The translations under genes and the position numbers were made by a program. From Sphingosinithalassobacter tenebrarum (GTDB lineage: Bacteria; Pseudomonadota; Alphaproteobacteria; Sphingomonadales; Sphingomonadaceae), in contig NZ_CP049109.1 of assembly GCF_011057975.1 (NCBI RefSeq), forward strand, positions 1,829,001 to 1,893,000: a stretch of DNA of 64,000 nucleotides, given 5' to 3'. How positions within the stretch are numbered: position 1 is the stretch's first letter; the number at the start of each line of letters is the position of its first letter. Under the pieces are notes generated by a model. It saw only the letters and a list, made by a program, of their open reading frames with translations. It was not told the DNA's origin and searched no databases. This document shows positions 53,908 through 61,643 of the stretch, piece by piece.

Positions 53908-55023
53908 TTATTCAACTCTCTCAATATACATCCAAATCCAACCGCTATCATGCGTCAACCTTCTCACGACAAATCTATCTCCTCTTCGTACGACGCCAAT
54001 TTTATTCCCCAAAAAACCATCTCGTAAATACACTGATGAGACCCCGGGTGCTAGCGTGAGTGTTCTCCCCACAAGTTCGCGGGGCTTGGTGTCTCTCGAC
54101 ACATTTACTAGGAGCGGCTCTCCTTCCTGCCATTCATGAATGGGTTCTGGATATTTCGGATTGCTACCATCATAGTCAATATAAATTCCGGCATACATGT
54201 AACCACGAGTCCAGCGGGATTCTGCGCGAGCACTGCTCGGGGTAGGTTTGAGTGTCGGCCTCTCCTGCGCGCTTGGCGCTGGCGTAGGGGTAGAGGGTTC
54301 GTTTGTCGGGGGCGGACTCGGACTCGGCATAGGTTTTGGCTCGACTGCTGCAGGAGCAGGGCTTTCCGAAGCCGATAGCGGTTGCGACGCAATCAAATCT
54401 GACGTTGAGTTTTGAAGAATACCGACTGAGGCACCTTTCGAAATCGGAGCTTCGGCGAACAAATCGATCAAATCACCTTGCCACAACACGGATCCGCAGG
54501 CAGCGCTTAGCACAAGCGCGGCCAAGCCAGCATACATGTAACGGCTCGGGGGTTTGTGCCTGCCGGGAGATCCTTTCAGCTTCCCCTCATCTGAAGACCG
54601 GTCAGCCAAAGGAGACCTTTCGGTAGCAATCACGTCGGTAGGCGAGTCTCCTTCGGGTTCCATTCCCGAAGTTTCATCCACGTCAGCTCTTTTCGAAATC
54701 TGATCAAGAGGTTCGGGTGACAGGAAGGGAGCAGCATCTTCAGGGTGGTTATCATAGAGCCATTGAAGCAGTGCACCTCGGCGTTCCGCATAGGCTCCAC
54801 GCTTAATTTCGTTTAGCGTGTCTCTCACATCCAAATATGCGTCTTTTTCATCGACTGGAAGTCGCCAAGAATACGCACCAGCATAATCGCGCAGGTCCGC
54901 CACAAGGCCTGCATATTTCCGCCCTCGGATATTCGGCAGTTTGCTTCGGACTGTGTCTACGAGTCGGGATGCCTGCTCCCTGCGCAAATCTGCGCCAGCT
55001 TTAAGTATTTCTCCCTTATCCAT
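53908..55023 (-). CDS. Membrane protein with C-terminal SH3-like region
   Basis: A 371-residue protein not assigned to a family. Residues 1-105 are helical and charged, resembling a cytoplasmic adaptor. A linker follows, then one TM helix (about 163-183), a Pro/Ser/Thr-rich external spacer (about 215-265) and a compact C-terminal domain (WTRGYMYAGIYIDYDG to GWIWMYIERVE). That domain has the Trp/Tyr pattern of bacterial SH3-like folds. This 'inside sensor, TM, wall-binding tip' layout is unusual for a mobile element. Ribosome site GGAG precedes the ATG. Confidence 0.7.
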   Translation of the reverse strand: MDKGEILKAGADLRREQASRLVDTVRSKLPNIRGRKYAGLVADLRDYAGAYSWRLPVDEKDAYLDVRDTLNEIKRGAYAERRGALLQWLYDNHPEDAAPFLSPEPLDQISKRADVDETSGMEPEGDSPTDVIATERSPLADRSSDEGKLKGSPGRHKPPSRYMYAGLAALVLSAACGSVLWQGDLIDLFAEAPISKGASVGILQNSTSDLIASQPLSASESPAPAAVEPKPMPSPSPPPTNEPSTPTPAPSAQERPTLKPTPSSARAESRWTRGYMYAGIYIDYDGSNPKYPEPIHEWQEGEPLLVNVSRDTKPRELVGRTLTLAPGVSSVYLRDGFLGNKIGVVRRGDRFVVRRLTHDSGWIWMYIERVE

Positions 55024-55078
55024 AGCTGCTCCATAGCTTCTACAGACAAGTTAGGCGCAGAGATACGGCCTGTTCAAG

Positions 55079-55780
55079 TCAATCGGGTAAGGGACTGGAA
55101 AATGCCGAGCCTGCTTCCGCAACCGAAGCCCTCACTTCGATGCCACATCGAAAGAAGCTCTGCCGCTCAATACGCCCGGTATCTTCATTTCTATAAATTT
55201 GGGCAGGGCCATCGTCACGGTGCATCAGCCCCTTGAACATCCATTCCTCCTCCAGGACCACACCTGTGGATTTGTCCCGAAATACGACCGCTGGCCCTGC
55301 TTCGCGATGCAGCCTGCCTGCGCAGTACCAGGCCTCTGAAAAGGGCATATTGGTGTCCAAAGAACGGAGTATTTTGCTCGGAAGATTCTCCCGGTGAAGC
55401 TTGCCCTCAAGGCGCCATTCCTCGCTTATCACCACGGAACCATTTTCGATGTCAGTGACGGTTCGCGCAGGACCGCCAACTCTGTGGAGTTCCCCATTCC
55501 GATGCCATTGTTCATATGCCAAGCCATCCCAAATAACGTTCATTGCTGGGCCATCGTTGCGATGTAGGCACCCCTGCTGGAACCAGTACGTTCCAACAAT
55601 ATTTCCACCAGGTTGGTGTCTGATAAAAACCGCAGGTGCATGCGTACGGTCGATCTGACCCTCGGCATTCCTCCAGATTTCGGCAATGCAATTTTTGAAC
55701 GCGACGCTCCGTAGCGTGGGTTCCATATCGGTAATATTAAATTCCAGAACTTCTACAGTGCTCTTTTCGATTATAGGCAT
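55079..55780 (-). CDS. MORN-like GxLHRxxGPA repeat protein
   Basis: A 233-residue soluble protein built of about five repeats around a GxLHRxxGPA core: CLHRNDGPAM, ELHRVGGPAR, KLHRENLPSK, RLHREAGPAV and LMHRDDGPAQ. Each is preceded by a W/Y-rich strand. This is a MORN-variant beta meander. Such proteins occur in phage and mobile-element cargo, and some act as antitoxins or scaffolds; function here unknown. AGGGGAC precedes the ATG. It is 56 bases upstream of the SH3-like gene on the same strand and may be in its operon. Confidence 0.72.
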   Translation of the reverse strand: MPIIEKSTVEVLEFNITDMEPTLRSVAFKNCIAEIWRNAEGQIDRTHAPAVFIRHQPGGNIVGTYWFQQGCLHRNDGPAMNVIWDGLAYEQWHRNGELHRVGGPARTVTDIENGSVVISEEWRLEGKLHRENLPSKILRSLDTNMPFSEAWYCAGRLHREAGPAVVFRDKSTGVVLEEEWMFKGLMHRDDGPAQIYRNEDTGRIERQSFFRCGIEVRASVAEAGSAFSSPLPD

Positions 55781-56002
55781 GTCCCCTCATCATATGATTA
55801 TTGTCAATAACCCTTATACGGAATTAACCATAATAATGTCAAGAAAGCTTTTCATATTTCTTGCTCTGTATGAGTTCAGGTAAAGTGAATTACATAGTAT
55901 TTTTTCAGTGAAATAATATTTACCTTTGTTGATACATATCACCTACAGTTTTCATATAATTCTATGTGACTACACCTCAATATACAAAGGAAGAGGTGTC
56001 GC

Positions 56003-56485
56003 ATGCTTTGCATTAGATGTTACAATATCGGCTTTTGCCGAAAAAAATATTCATATTTAGTATCATATTCCGAAATGACTTATCCATTTATTCAAGATGG
56101 CCGTAATGCTGGATATGATTGGTCTAAGCGCATGGGAGTATCTTCAGAGGAGTTTCCTAACAAATTAATTACCTCATACATTTGTTGTGGCCGAGCAATT
56201 ATAGACCCAAAAACAGGCCGTGAGCCGGAGGATTTTGAGGTACTATTCAGGCCAGAAAAGGTCTCGATCGAAGATTGGGAAAATCGCGACAACCTAGATG
56301 GCTCGATGCCTTACGTGCGGGATCCCGATTATAGGACCTTTTATCGCGACAACTATATGCGCCCTTGCGGAAACAGACCGAGAATAGATTATCGAGATCG
56401 GCATCGACTGATCTTGAGCCTGCTTCGCGCAATACTCGGCGATGGGTCTTGGATGTGGGGCGTCAGGGCAACAAACGACAACTAA
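56003..56485 (+). CDS. AT-rich orphan protein
   Basis: A 160-residue protein with no recognised domain. The start follows a good ribosome site (AGGAAGAGG); an internal ATG at 56075 begins MTYPFIQDGRNAGYDWSKRMG and may be used instead. The C-terminal half is rich in Arg/Tyr/Asp with an Arg-rich region (RPRIDYRDRHRL). The first half of the gene and its upstream region are strikingly AT-rich relative to the rest of the window, so it was probably acquired recently. Divergent from the MORN-like gene. Confidence 0.55.
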   Translation: MLCIRCYNIGFCRKKYSYLVSYSEMTYPFIQDGRNAGYDWSKRMGVSSEEFPNKLITSYICCGRAIIDPKTGREPEDFEVLFRPEKVSIEDWENRDNLDGSMPYVRDPDYRTFYRDNYMRPCGNRPRIDYRDRHRLILSLLRAILGDGSWMWGVRATNDN

Positions 56486-56556
56486 GATGCTGTAAAAGCA
56501 GGTGGAAACGGAGTCGGAGAAATCCGGCCCCGTTTTCTGTTTGCGCGGACGGAAGC

Positions 56557-57246
56557 CTATGCGGCTTCGCTCAACTCTTTTGCCAAGCGATCGCTGGCGG
56601 TCTGGTGGTGGGCGGGGTCAAGCTCGATACCGATCCAGTTGCGCCCGGAACGATCGGCGGCCATCAATGAAGAACCCGAACCGCAGAACGGGTCGAGGAC
56701 GAGCCCGCCCTCGGGGCACAGGCTGGTGATCAACGGCGTAAGCGCACTGACGGGCTTTTCGGTCGGGTGCAGGCGGTTGCCGGAATATTCGAAATCGATC
56801 ACGTCGGGAATGGGCCATACGGGTCTTGCCGGGCGGCCCTTGGCGAGTAAGAAGGCGTTTTCATGATAATGGCGCAGATAGCGTGTTGAAGACGCAAATC
56901 GCTTGCGGAACACGATATGCCCGACGACGCGAAAACCCGCCTCACGCCATGCAGCCGAGAAGTCGGCAATCGCATTCCAGCCATAGAAGCTGACGCAGAG
57001 GCTATCCGGCTTCAAGAGGCGGTACATCTCGGCGAAGGCAGGTGTCACCCAATCCAGATTATTGTCGTTTAGGAGGGTGCGCCCATCACGTGATCGATAA
57101 CGGACGCCATAGGGCGGATCGGTGAGAATGAAGTCCACCGAATTCGGCGGAAGCCCGGCCATCACATCCACGCAATCGCCATGGATGATCCGGTTGCGCG
57201 GTGCGGCTTCCGACACCACGCTTGAGGGAGTGGCAGGGGCGCTCAT
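56557..57246 (-). CDS. Orphan site-specific DNA methyltransferase
   Basis: A 229-residue N6-adenine or N4-cytosine methylase of the beta-type order. Motif IV is TDPPYGV at 42-48; the target-recognition part follows; motif I is LDPFCGSGSS near 185-193. The final GIELDPAHHQTASDRL is motif II-like. No restriction endonuclease is adjacent, so it is an orphan enzyme, as often carried by conjugative elements to escape host restriction. The start overlaps the stop of the preceding 71-residue gene (ATGA). Confidence 0.9.
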   Translation of the reverse strand: MSAPATPSSVVSEAAPRNRIIHGDCVDVMAGLPPNSVDFILTDPPYGVRYRSRDGRTLLNDNNLDWVTPAFAEMYRLLKPDSLCVSFYGWNAIADFSAAWREAGFRVVGHIVFRKRFASSTRYLRHYHENAFLLAKGRPARPVWPIPDVIDFEYSGNRLHPTEKPVSALTPLITSLCPEGGLVLDPFCGSGSSLMAADRSGRNWIGIELDPAHHQTASDRLAKELSEAA

Positions 57247-57458
57247 GCGAGCGCTCCCTGATTTTCGGCTTCCTTTGACGAGATTTCCCGCATGACGATG
57301 CGACCCGTCACCGGAATAGCTTCGAATTTGAGGGTGAAGCCCTTACCGTCGCGGTTCGCCCATGCGGCAGCAACGGGCGTCCAGATCGCGTCATCGCCAT
57401 TTCCATTCACGGCGTAAATGCGGTGCGTGGGGCGGTTGTTTTCGGTTTGTGTAGTCAT
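57243..57458 (-). CDS. Small conserved element protein
   Basis: A 71-residue protein (MTTQTENNRPTHRIYAVNGNGDDAIWTPVAAAWANRDGKGFTLKF...) with an excellent ribosome site (AAAGGAGGAAATC). It has the look of the small beta-barrel proteins found in rhizobial and sphingomonad conjugal elements. It is coupled to the methyltransferase by a 4-base overlap. Function unknown. Confidence 0.75.
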   Translation of the reverse strand: MTTQTENNRPTHRIYAVNGNGDDAIWTPVAAAWANRDGKGFTLKFEAIPVTGRIVMREISSKEAENQGALA

Positions 57459-57889
57459 GATTTCCTCCTTTGTTGGGGCCGCGCCAATGCGGCTTTTCAT
57501 GGGGAGGAATGAGAGCGGGGCCTTGAGCAGTCGGGGCACACCTCGCGTGGAACACGCGCCGATCAGGGGCGGAGCCTGCACAAGCGATAGCGCGGAAGCG
57601 AGCCAGGTTGCCCTTCGGGTGCGGGACCGGTTCACGATCCCATAGCTAGAAAAGCCCGAGGATGTCGCGGCCTCGGAAGGTGGAGAATTGCCACTCGCTA
57701 TCAACGAAATAACCGCTAGCGCTTTTGCACCGACAAATTGAATGAAGAGATACAATCCGGGCTTCTGGACGATTGCAATCTCAGCGCATGGTACCAATAG
57801 GAACGCAACCATTGCGTTTCACCCAAAATGGATGAATAGCGTTCGGCGCATTTAAAAGTGATGCGGGTAAAAAGAGCCGAAGGAACCTC
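57459..57889. other. Divergent intergenic region
   Basis: About 430 bases between the minus-strand methyltransferase unit and mucR. It should hold both promoters. The annotated small gene has the only strong ribosome site; I see no further coding signal and no clear terminator. Confidence 0.5.
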
Positions 57890-58309
57890 ATGGAAGATCA
57901 GAACGAGCTTCACGAAACGCTGGTATCGCTGACGGCGGACGTTGTGGCTGCGCATGTATCGAACAATAGCGTTGCGGTGTCCGACCTTCCGCTGCTTATC
58001 CAGAATGTCCACGGCGCGTTGGCTGGCTTGAGCGAACAACCTTCGGAACCGGAAGTGAAGCAGGAACCCGCCGTTTCTATTCGCGCCTCGGTGAAGCCCG
58101 ATTACATCGTGTGCCTTGAGGACGGGAAGAAGCTCAAGATGCTCAAACGGCACCTGATGACCCACTATCAGATGACCCCCGAGCAATACCGCGCCAAGTG
58201 GAATCTCGCGGCGGATTACCCGATGGTCGCGCCGAACTATGCCGAGCAGCGGCGGACGCTGGCGAAGAAGATCGGCCTCGGGACCAAGCGCGGCAAGCGT
58301 AAGGGCTAA
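57890..58309 (+). CDS. MucR/Ros-family transcriptional regulator
   Basis: A 139-residue regulator. The Ros-type zinc finger is [33 protein letters not shown], with Cys75, Asp78, His88 and His92 as ligands. The N-terminal half is a helical oligomerisation region and the C-terminus is basic (GTKRGKRKG). MucR proteins bind AT-rich DNA broadly and act as nucleoid-associated silencers, which would suit the AT-rich cargo of this element. Confidence 0.92.
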   Translation: MEDQNELHETLVSLTADVVAAHVSNNSVAVSDLPLLIQNVHGALAGLSEQPSEPEVKQEPAVSIRASVKPDYIVCLEDGKKLKMLKRHLMTHYQMTPEQYRAKWNLAADYPMVAPNYAEQRRTLAKKIGLGTKRGKRKG

Positions 58310-58443
58310 CGGCTCGCCAATTTGGTGGACAGGGCGGCGGCACGTTCACGCATAACGCGCAAGCTGTCTTCGACGGTTTCCAGCTCGGCCATAAGGTCGA
58401 TCAGCAGATCGAGAACGGCATCGTCCATATCAGTGTGCGGCAT
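58306..58443 (-). CDS. 45-residue acidic coiled-coil protein
   Basis: Encodes [45 protein letters not shown], an amphipathic helix. The ATG has AAGGAA seven bases upstream. It converges with mucR and overlaps its stop by four bases, and it lies 15 bases downstream of the tyrosine recombinase stop. It is probably in that operon. Function unknown. Confidence 0.6.
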   Translation of the reverse strand: MPHTDMDDAVLDLLIDLMAELETVEDSLRVMRERAAALSTKLASR

Positions 58444-58458
58444 GGCGGGTTCCTTCCT

Positions 58459-59043
58459 TCAATGAACCGCGACCACGCCGCGCCACATCATATGCGCGAA
58501 CGCGCGCTCTTCTTGGCCTACGGCATCGACATAGATCGCGGTGGTCGTGCTGGCGCTGTGGCCCAGCCAGCGTTGGATAAGGTTCTGCGGCACGCCGCAC
58601 GCGGCGGCATGAATTCCGAAACCGTGACGCAAGCCCTTACAGGTCGCCATCGGCCCGTCTACGCCCGCACGGTCCATCACGGCCTTGATGTGCCGCCATG
58701 CGGTGACGCGATGCAGCGGCCAGAGACACGCATCTGAATGCCCCGCGTGAGGGAGCATCAGCCCGACATCATGCGGAACGGGGACCGAGCGAAACAGCGT
58801 CTTGCGCCGCTTGAGCGTCCGGAACATCACCCGCCCGAGGGTGGGTTCGAAATGATGCCGCTGCAACGCCAGCGCCTCGGATATCCGGCATCCGGTATAG
58901 GTCAGAAGATAGCACAAGGCGCGGATATCGTCGGCCTCATGGTCGGCGGCGCGCAAGAACCGCTCGCGCTCGTCGGCGCTCAGATATTTACGCCGCCCCT
59001 TGGGGTCGAAAACCTGCCAGTCACTGGCAATTCTCCTGTTCAT
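58459..59043 (-). CDS. Short tyrosine recombinase (FimB-sized)
   Basis: A 194-residue recombinase holding only the catalytic domain, without the usual N-terminal SAM-like domain. The active-site residues are Arg53 (TGCRISEAL), Lys136 at the first histidine position (CKGLRHGFG), Arg139, His162 (RWLGHS) and Tyr171 (TAIYVDA). The size equals FimB/FimE-type invertases. Start 59043 was preferred; an upstream ATG would add only a basic tail. A palindromic site lies 19-45 bases upstream. Confidence 0.85.
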   Translation of the reverse strand: MNRRIASDWQVFDPKGRRKYLSADERERFLRAADHEADDIRALCYLLTYTGCRISEALALQRHHFEPTLGRVMFRTLKRRKTLFRSVPVPHDVGLMLPHAGHSDACLWPLHRVTAWRHIKAVMDRAGVDGPMATCKGLRHGFGIHAAACGVPQNLIQRWLGHSASTTTAIYVDAVGQEERAFAHMMWRGVVAVH

Positions 59044-59061
59044 GGCCGCGCGCCTCCTTCC

Positions 59062-59088
59062 TGCAACAGACTCCACAAGTCTGTTGCG
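59062..59088. repeat. GCAACA-type dyad, copy 2
   Basis: Arms TGCAACAGACT and AGTCTGTTGCG separated by CCACA, directly upstream of the tyrosine recombinase gene. The arms match those at 43902-43927 in 20 of 22 positions. Confidence 0.7.
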
Positions 59089-59194
59089 ATGAACCGTTGT
59101 CTTTTTCCTTGTTTTGTGCGCTGTACGTGACAGGTCGCGAAACCATCAGAATGGAGATGGCATTGCTAAGTCAATGAATCTCCTAGGTTTGTAT

Positions 59195-59219
59195 GCAACA
59201 TTTTTGTGGATAATGTTGC
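59195..59219. repeat. Related GCAACA-type dyad
   Basis: Arms GCAACATT and AATGTTGC, 9-base spacer, between the two divergent genes. It shares the outer GCAACA/TGTTGC arms with copies 1 and 2 but not the inner bases. Confidence 0.5.
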
Positions 59220-59259
59220 GCGCTGGCATCTTCCGAACAGGTTTTCGGAAGGGGCAGGC

Positions 59260-59493
59260 ATGGCGAAGCATTCAATCGAAGTGAACAAGGAAATCGCCGG
59301 AGTGGCCGCCGTGGCGGCCGCCATCGGTTGCGCTGTGGCCGATGCCGAATTCGGCTTTTTCAGCAATCCGCTCGTCACGGGACTTGTAGCGGGCGTGGTC
59401 GGCTTCGGTATTGCCTATAGCGATGCCAAGGCGGCGGGCGGAGTCATCCTCATCTCCGCTTTCCTGTTCCTGATCTCCGTATTCGGGGGGTGA
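59260..59493 (+). CDS. Small two-TM membrane protein
   Basis: A 77-residue protein with a polar start and two or three hydrophobic segments (GVAAVAAAIGCAVA, NPLVTGLVAGVVGFGIAY, VILISAFLFLISVF). The start 59260 follows GGAAGGGG. It overlaps the next gene (GTGA) and is probably an element-borne membrane partner of it. Function unknown. Confidence 0.65.
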   Translation: MAKHSIEVNKEIAGVAAVAAAIGCAVADAEFGFFSNPLVTGLVAGVVGFGIAYSDAKAAGGVILISAFLFLISVFGG

Positions 59494-59921
59494 GCGCCAT
59501 GCGGACACCTCTGCACCTCGCCGCGCTGGCAGCTATGATGCTGGCCGTTCCGAACGAGGCGGCGGCGCAAACTGCGCATCCGCAATCAGCCGCCGACATA
59601 AGGGTTCCGGTGAGCGAGGCACGAGACATTGAGCCGAATTCAGTTCGGTTTTCCGCAGCGCAGTTCACGGAAGATGCACCAACAGTTGTGCTTTTGGGTG
59701 GCAACCGGACCAACTGGCCGAAAATTCGCGATGCGCTAAGGCAAGCGGTTTTCGAAGGCTACGCAGTGCGGGCGATATTTATCGGTCCGGTGGATGCGCC
59801 CCCAAGTCTGGAAATCTATGCGAAGGGCCATCATGTGACGCGGCCTATCGACCCGAACGAGATTTCAGGGCCTGAATTGACCGAGCTGGTACGGGACGTG
59901 GTGCGGGAATATTACCGCTAG
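59490..59921 (+). CDS. Secreted hypothetical protein
   Basis: A 143-residue exported protein; the signal is MRTPLHLAALAAMMLAVPNEAAAQ. The mature part is a small alpha/beta protein (PTVVLLGGNRTNWPKIRDALRQAVFEGYAVRAIFIGPV). The GTG at 59490 overlaps the previous stop; the ATG at 59499 is equally possible. It also overlaps the convergent 59918 gene by four bases. Function unknown. Confidence 0.62.
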   Translation: MSAMRTPLHLAALAAMMLAVPNEAAAQTAHPQSAADIRVPVSEARDIEPNSVRFSAAQFTEDAPTVVLLGGNRTNWPKIRDALRQAVFEGYAVRAIFIGPVDAPPSLEIYAKGHHVTRPIDPNEISGPELTELVRDVVREYYR

Positions 59922-60874
59922 AAACGTGGCGCGGCATCGTTGTTGGAAATGATGACCTCGTCCATGCGCTCCGCTGACTGGCGGTTGAAGGATTCGCTCT
60001 TGGCGCTGATACCCACGGCATCGGCGGCGATCTCGCGGGCGCTTTCATTGTCGGATTGATAGGCGGCTTCGCCAAGCTGCTGCGCGCCGATCAACGTGGT
60101 CGCCCGCGTCTCTGCGGCTATCCGCGCTTCGTCGGTATCGGCATTTTCGATCTCGGCGCGGGCCGCGATTACATCTTGCCGTTCTCGCACGACCTCACCG
60201 CGCCGCTTCATTTTTTCGTTCGATTCGGCGGCCAAGGCATCGTCTTCGCCGCTCAAATCATGGCGGCGGCGGGCAATCGCCGCGCCCAAAGTATCATCCG
60301 GCGAAATTCCGGCCTTGCGGAGCAGCGCGGCATGAACCGGATTGTTCGGGTCAAGTTGCCCGCGTGCGTGCAAACGTTCCAGCTCGTCCAGCGCTTCCAT
60401 GCTCTCGCCGATCTCATTCCGGCGGCTGGTGATTTCGGACAACCGCCCGTCGATCGCGGCAAGCTCGGCATCCAGTTCCGCAAGCCTGCGGCCCAGAAGG
60501 TCGAGCAAGAGCAGGTCGGCGCGGCGCTGGTCGCGTTTGCGTTTCTCGGCGATCTCGCGCAGCTTACCGAGATTCGCCGGGATTATGAGGCTGGTGGTGT
60601 CGATCTGGCCCGCATCGAACTGCCGGACGGTTTCAACGATCAGCTTCTGCGTATCGGGGTCGCTCAGTGGTCCGGCGAAGGCCGGGATCGTATTTTGCTG
60701 TTCAGGCGGGCTATTGTCATAATCATAGGCGCTACCCCTAGGGGTAGCCTCAGCGCCATGCGCTGAGGCCAGACTGAAAGAAGCTGGCAGCAATTTGCCT
60801 GCGCCCGTTGCGGGGCGCATGTCCGGCGGTACCGCCGCCTTCAATTCCTCGATATCGCTCTGGCTTAAGGCCAT
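59918..60874 (-). CDS. Coiled-coil hypothetical protein
   Basis: A 318-residue soluble protein. An N-terminal disordered part (with an HGAEATPRGS segment) leads into a long alpha-helical coiled coil (LREIAEKRKRDQRRADLLLLDLLGRRLAELDAELAAIDGRLSEITSRRNEIGESMEALDELERL) and a second helical half. No catalytic motif. Positioned near the relaxase, it may be a DNA-processing accessory. Two adjacent perfect palindromes occur inside its 5' coding part (60731-60769). Confidence 0.7.
   Translation of the reverse strand: MALSQSDIEELKAAVPPDMRPATGAGKLLPASFSLASAHGAEATPRGSAYDYDNSPPEQQNTIPAFAGPLSDPDTQKLIVETVRQFDAGQIDTTSLIIPANLGKLREIAEKRKRDQRRADLLLLDLLGRRLAELDAELAAIDGRLSEITSRRNEIGESMEALDELERLHARGQLDPNNPVHAALLRKAGISPDDTLGAAIARRRHDLSGEDDALAAESNEKMKRRGEVVRERQDVIAARAEIENADTDEARIAAETRATTLIGAQQLGEAAYQSDNESAREIAADAVGISAKSESFNRQSAERMDEVIISNNDAAPRF
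60731..60748. repeat. Perfect 18-bp palindrome in coding DNA
   Basis: GCTACCCCTAGGGGTAGC, identical to its complement, lies inside the coiled-coil gene. A second perfect dyad begins at 60747. Confidence 0.7.
60747..60769. repeat. Perfect 9-bp-arm dyad next to the palindrome
   Basis: Arms GCCTCAGCG and CGCTGAGGC with a 5-base CCATG loop. Together with 60731-60748 it encodes the residue string SAHGAEATPRGSA of the coiled-coil protein. Confidence 0.65.
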
Positions 60875-61022
60875 TCTCCCTCACTGGCCGTGGATTTCAT
60901 CCCTTCATTATCGGCCAAAGAGCTAAAGATATGGTTAATATTTGGTATTTTCATCACCAAATCTTAAGTGAAATTCCGAATATTACTTGACTATTAGTTG
61001 TATTTTCTAACATATTCTCGAC

Positions 61023-61298
61023 ATGGAAGAGGATTTATTCAAGTCTGCACGAGAGTATTTGATCGAAGAGCGCGAACAGGATTTCAATACGCTCATCGTC
61101 GGTATCGAGCGGTTTGCGCAGAATATCATGCGCGAGGGCACGGACGTTCCGGCGGTGATCTGCGCGCTTTTATATGTTGCCCGCCACCTCCATCGTAAGC
61201 ATGAAGACGTGGTCGGTGAAGATTTCTTCGAGCGCTGCGTCGAGGATATTCTAAACGGCGGAACCGGCCTCCATAATCACACGCCCTTTTCGGATTAA
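61023..61298 (+). CDS. Small acidic hypothetical protein
   Basis: A 91-residue helical protein (MEEDLFKSAREYLIEEREQDFNTL...) with a moderate leader region. Upstream is an AT-rich 150-base gap likely to hold the promoter. No domain recognised. It precedes the toxin-antitoxin pair by 58 bases on the same strand. Confidence 0.6.
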   Translation: MEEDLFKSAREYLIEEREQDFNTLIVGIERFAQNIMREGTDVPAVICALLYVARHLHRKHEDVVGEDFFERCVEDILNGGTGLHNHTPFSD

Positions 61299-61301
61299 AA
61301 G

Positions 61302-61318
61302 GATACACATTGTGTATC
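61302..61318. promoter_or_regulatory. Perfect palindrome upstream of the TA antitoxin
   Basis: GATACACA T TGTGTATC, a 17-base perfect palindrome, 38 bases before the antitoxin start. It fits the operator of an RHH antitoxin that represses its own operon. Confidence 0.65.
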
Positions 61319-61355
61319 TAGCTGTGATATGATGGAGGAAAGAGGAACGCCAATC

Positions 61356-61643
61356 ATGGTCCAGACGACGCCAAACACAGAGAACCACGCCAAACCCGTC
61401 AATTTGCGGGTACGCCCGGACGTGCGTGCGCTGATCGATCAGGCGGCGCGATTGCAGGGCAAGAGCCGTTCGGATTTCATGATCGATGCCGCCCGACGTG
61501 CGGCGGAAGATGCGCTGCTCAATCAGACGCTGATCCGCGTCGATCAGGATGACTATGATCGCTTCCTCGCATTGCTGGACCAACCCGCAAGCGGTGAAGG
61601 ATTTGCGCGGCTGATGAACGCAACGCGTCCGTGGGAGCAGTGA
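61356..61643 (+). CDS. DUF1778 (TacA-type) antitoxin
   Basis: A 95-residue ribbon-helix-helix protein: PVNLRVRPDVRALIDQAARLQGKSRSDFMIDAARRAAEDALL is the DUF1778 DNA-binding part. A C-terminal toxin-binding tail ends ATRPWEQ. ATG 61356 is preferred because GAGGAA sits nine bases before it; an upstream ATG at 61329 would add nine residues. It overlaps the toxin start. Confidence 0.9.
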   Translation: MVQTTPNTENHAKPVNLRVRPDVRALIDQAARLQGKSRSDFMIDAARRAAEDALLNQTLIRVDQDDYDRFLALLDQPASGEGFARLMNATRPWEQ

